Assembly: GCA_036960485.1 (NCBI GenBank)
Contig: JBALXS010000005.1
Coordinates: 1-64,000, forward strand
Direction: 5' to 3'
Length of the DNA: 64,000 bases
DNA from: Rs1 sp036960485
GTDB taxonomy: Bacteria; Pseudomonadota; Gammaproteobacteria; Pseudomonadales; Balneatricaceae
Part shown: positions 62,799 to 64,000 of the stretch, piece by piece
How positions within the stretch are numbered: position 1 is the first letter of the stretch
Layout of the letters: each line of letters begins with the position of its first letter
Notes under the pieces: generated by a model
Seen by the model: only the letters and a program-made list of their open reading frames with translations
Databases searched by the model: none
What the model was told of the DNA's origin: nothing
Position numbers and translations under genes: made by a program

Positions 62799-63150
62799 GT
62801 TATTTGCAAGCTTATCCCTATGTACTGTTTTCTTTAAAATATTATAAAGAAACAGATGTGAGTGTTTAATGTTGCTCAGTTAAAAGCAGCGTCATTGCTG
62901 CTTAAAGGATCATTAAGTTATAAATAAAATTTTTTTACGTAGCTTAACTAAATGATTAAAACTATTAGTAAATTAATTGTTTATTATAAACATCAGCTAA
63001 AAAAATTTAATACTTATCATGCATACTTCAAACAATAAGTAATTCTAGAATAGCTGCACTAAACTGATTAGTTATCTTTTATTAACTTAACTACGATTAA
63101 AAATATAATAATTCAAACTAGGAGTTCTATCTGCAGGCTATTGCAATCAT
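62799..63150. other. Intergenic region, no supported gene
   Basis: About 350 AT-rich bases after the acs terminator, with no open frame, repeat or structured element recognised. The ispA-derived fragment begins at its right edge. Confidence 0.4.
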
Positions 63151-63434
63151 GAATACCAAGCAGCTCTTAGTGCTTATGCAGATGCAATAGGGCTCGCTTT
63201 GCCAACAAAAGATGACTTATTTGATATCCAGGGTGATCTCAAAGTGATGGGTAAGGCTAAAGGTGCAGATCAACATCTTAATAAAGTGACTTATCCATCT
63301 ATTGTTGGTATCGCAGCCAGTGAAAAAAACTCAAGGCGCTCATCAATGAAGCCAAAACTGCAGTGGCTTGCATAGGGCCTAATGCGTGCATGCTTGAGCA
63401 GATTGCCGATATTGTTATTAGCCGTAAATCTTAG
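63151..63434 (+). pseudogene. ispA: ispA (farnesyl diphosphate synthase) C-terminal remnant
   Basis: Reads as the C-terminal part of a polyprenyl synthase: YADAIGLAL followed by DDLFDIQGDLKVMGKAKG, ADQHLNKVTYPSIVGIAASE, then after a frameshift in an A-run near 63330 KLKALINEAKTAVACIGP and MLEQIADIVISRKS ending in TAG 63432. The second aspartate-rich region (DDLFDIQGD) is visible, but the N-terminal two thirds with the first DDxxD are absent. It is a truncated, frameshifted remnant; a functional ispA presumably lies elsewhere. Confidence 0.85.
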
Positions 63435-63993
63435 CATCGCTATTTAACAAAGAATCTAGGAACATGGAAAACAACTCTCTTTCTGTCGTAATATCTAATT
63501 TGTAATACAGTCTATAGCGGTGATTTTTTACTGTACCAATACTTACTTTTAGCTTTTCTGCAATCAGCGAATTAGGATAACCTTTTAGCACTTGGTTTAT
63601 GATTTCAACTTCTCTAGGTGTAATTTTATGTTTCTTAGAAAAATCAACGAGCATTTTGGAAAAACTAAGCGATGGATAATCATTACTAACTTTATCAAGC
63701 GTGTACATCCGCCCACGAGGAGCAACAGCAAAACTTTCACTCATTGTTTCCCAATGCACTAAGTATTTATTTTGATAAGTTATCATTCCACAAGCTTCAT
63801 TGGTTATTTTTTTATCTTTAAGAAGTTCAATTTTGCCTTCTTGATTTTCAAGATCAAGCCAATCAGGGCTTTTATAAACTATATTCCCTTCTTGATCTTC
63901 TAATAACGCTGCTCGCTGTTGTCCGATATTATCCATAGTAGTTTGTGCATGGATTGCCTGTGAAAAAACCAAACTCAGGTGATGACGATGCAT
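63418..63993 (-). CDS. LuxR-type regulator, start possibly beyond window edge
   Basis: Transcription regulator with a C-terminal LuxR-type HTH (KITPREVEIINQVLKGYPNS, LIAEKLKVSIGTVKNHRYRL). The N-terminal part (~1-120) does not match a receiver or autoinducer domain that I recognise, and looks like a PAS-like sensor. The frame remains open to the window end, so the true start may lie further upstream than the ATG at 63993. Its 3' end overlaps the ispA remnant by 17 nt on the opposite strand. Confidence 0.8.
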   Translation of the reverse strand: MHRHHLSLVFSQAIHAQTTMDNIGQQRAALLEDQEGNIVYKSPDWLDLENQEGKIELLKDKKITNEACGMITYQNKYLVHWETMSESFAVAPRGRMYTLDKVSNDYPSLSFSKMLVDFSKKHKITPREVEIINQVLKGYPNSLIAEKLKVSIGTVKNHRYRLYYKLDITTERELFSMFLDSLLNSDAKIYG

Positions 63994-64000
63994 TTCAGAA

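Noticed and set aside
1..64000. CRISPR arrays, tRNA, rRNA, prophage or intact transposase genes
   Set aside because: No spaced direct-repeat array, no cloverleaf or rRNA sequence, and no transposase, integrase or phage structural protein was recognised among the frames.

Overview
The window looks like the chromosome of a free-living, probably marine gammaproteobacterium. It is moderately AT-rich by eye, with Gram-negative envelope genes (Wza-type lipoprotein, Wzz-like co-polymerase), TRAP and ABC uptake systems, and an E. coli-like yqjF/yqjG/yhaJ/yhaK neighbourhood. No rRNA, tRNA, intact insertion sequence, prophage or CRISPR array was seen. The genus cannot be fixed from the sequence alone.

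Layout. 0.2-2.2 kb: an exopolysaccharide (EPS) gene pair, a WecG-type glycosyltransferase carrying a decayed sugar-transferase domain and an intact priming sugar transferase. 2.7-8.3 kb: formimidoylglutamase, a TAXI-type TRAP transporter (binding protein, DUF1850 protein, fused permease) and an IclR regulator. 8.8-11.3 kb: a four-gene operon of a stand-alone J-domain protein and three proteins I cannot assign, the best candidate here for an undescribed system. 11.8-16 kb: a urea transporter, a DUF1203 protein and a tandem family III CoA-transferase. 16-19.9 kb: a repeat-rich, decaying stretch holding a TetR/MAPEG pair, an exported SnoaL-like protein and a DUF2442 pseudogene. 19.9-25.9 kb: the main EPS operon (wza-like, wzz-like, a polymerase/ligase split by one in-frame stop, pyruvyl transferase, GT2).

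26-29.6 kb: pirin, glutathionyl-hydroquinone reductase and DoxX genes divergent from a YhaJ-like LysR gene. 29.8-33.7 kb: EamA exporter, ArsR-type regulator, excalibur, MEKHLA and hydrolase-like genes. 33.7-35.6 kb: phnP and phnN, followed upstream by a wrecked tandem duplication (phnM tail and a second, dead phnN). 36-40.2 kb: a GNAT, a PPOX flavoprotein, and an RstAB-like two-component system whose kinase and regulator genes diverge around a glycine-zipper lipoprotein.

40.8-62.8 kb is an accessory uptake and catabolic region: azoreductase, deaminase, GcvA-like LysR, PotABCD-like ABC transporter, SGNH hydrolases, exported ABM-like proteins, an SMR pump, a GST, an RbsABC-like transporter, an amidase, an NCS1 permease with a small membrane protein, and acetyl-CoA synthetase. 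Three protein types occur there as paralogous pairs (LysR, SGNH hydrolase, ABM-like), which suggests duplication of a catabolic module for nitrogen-containing small molecules; the substrate is unknown. MITE-like elements lie at 43.0 and 58.0 kb. The window ends with an ispA pseudogene fragment and a LuxR-type regulator whose upstream end is open at the window edge.
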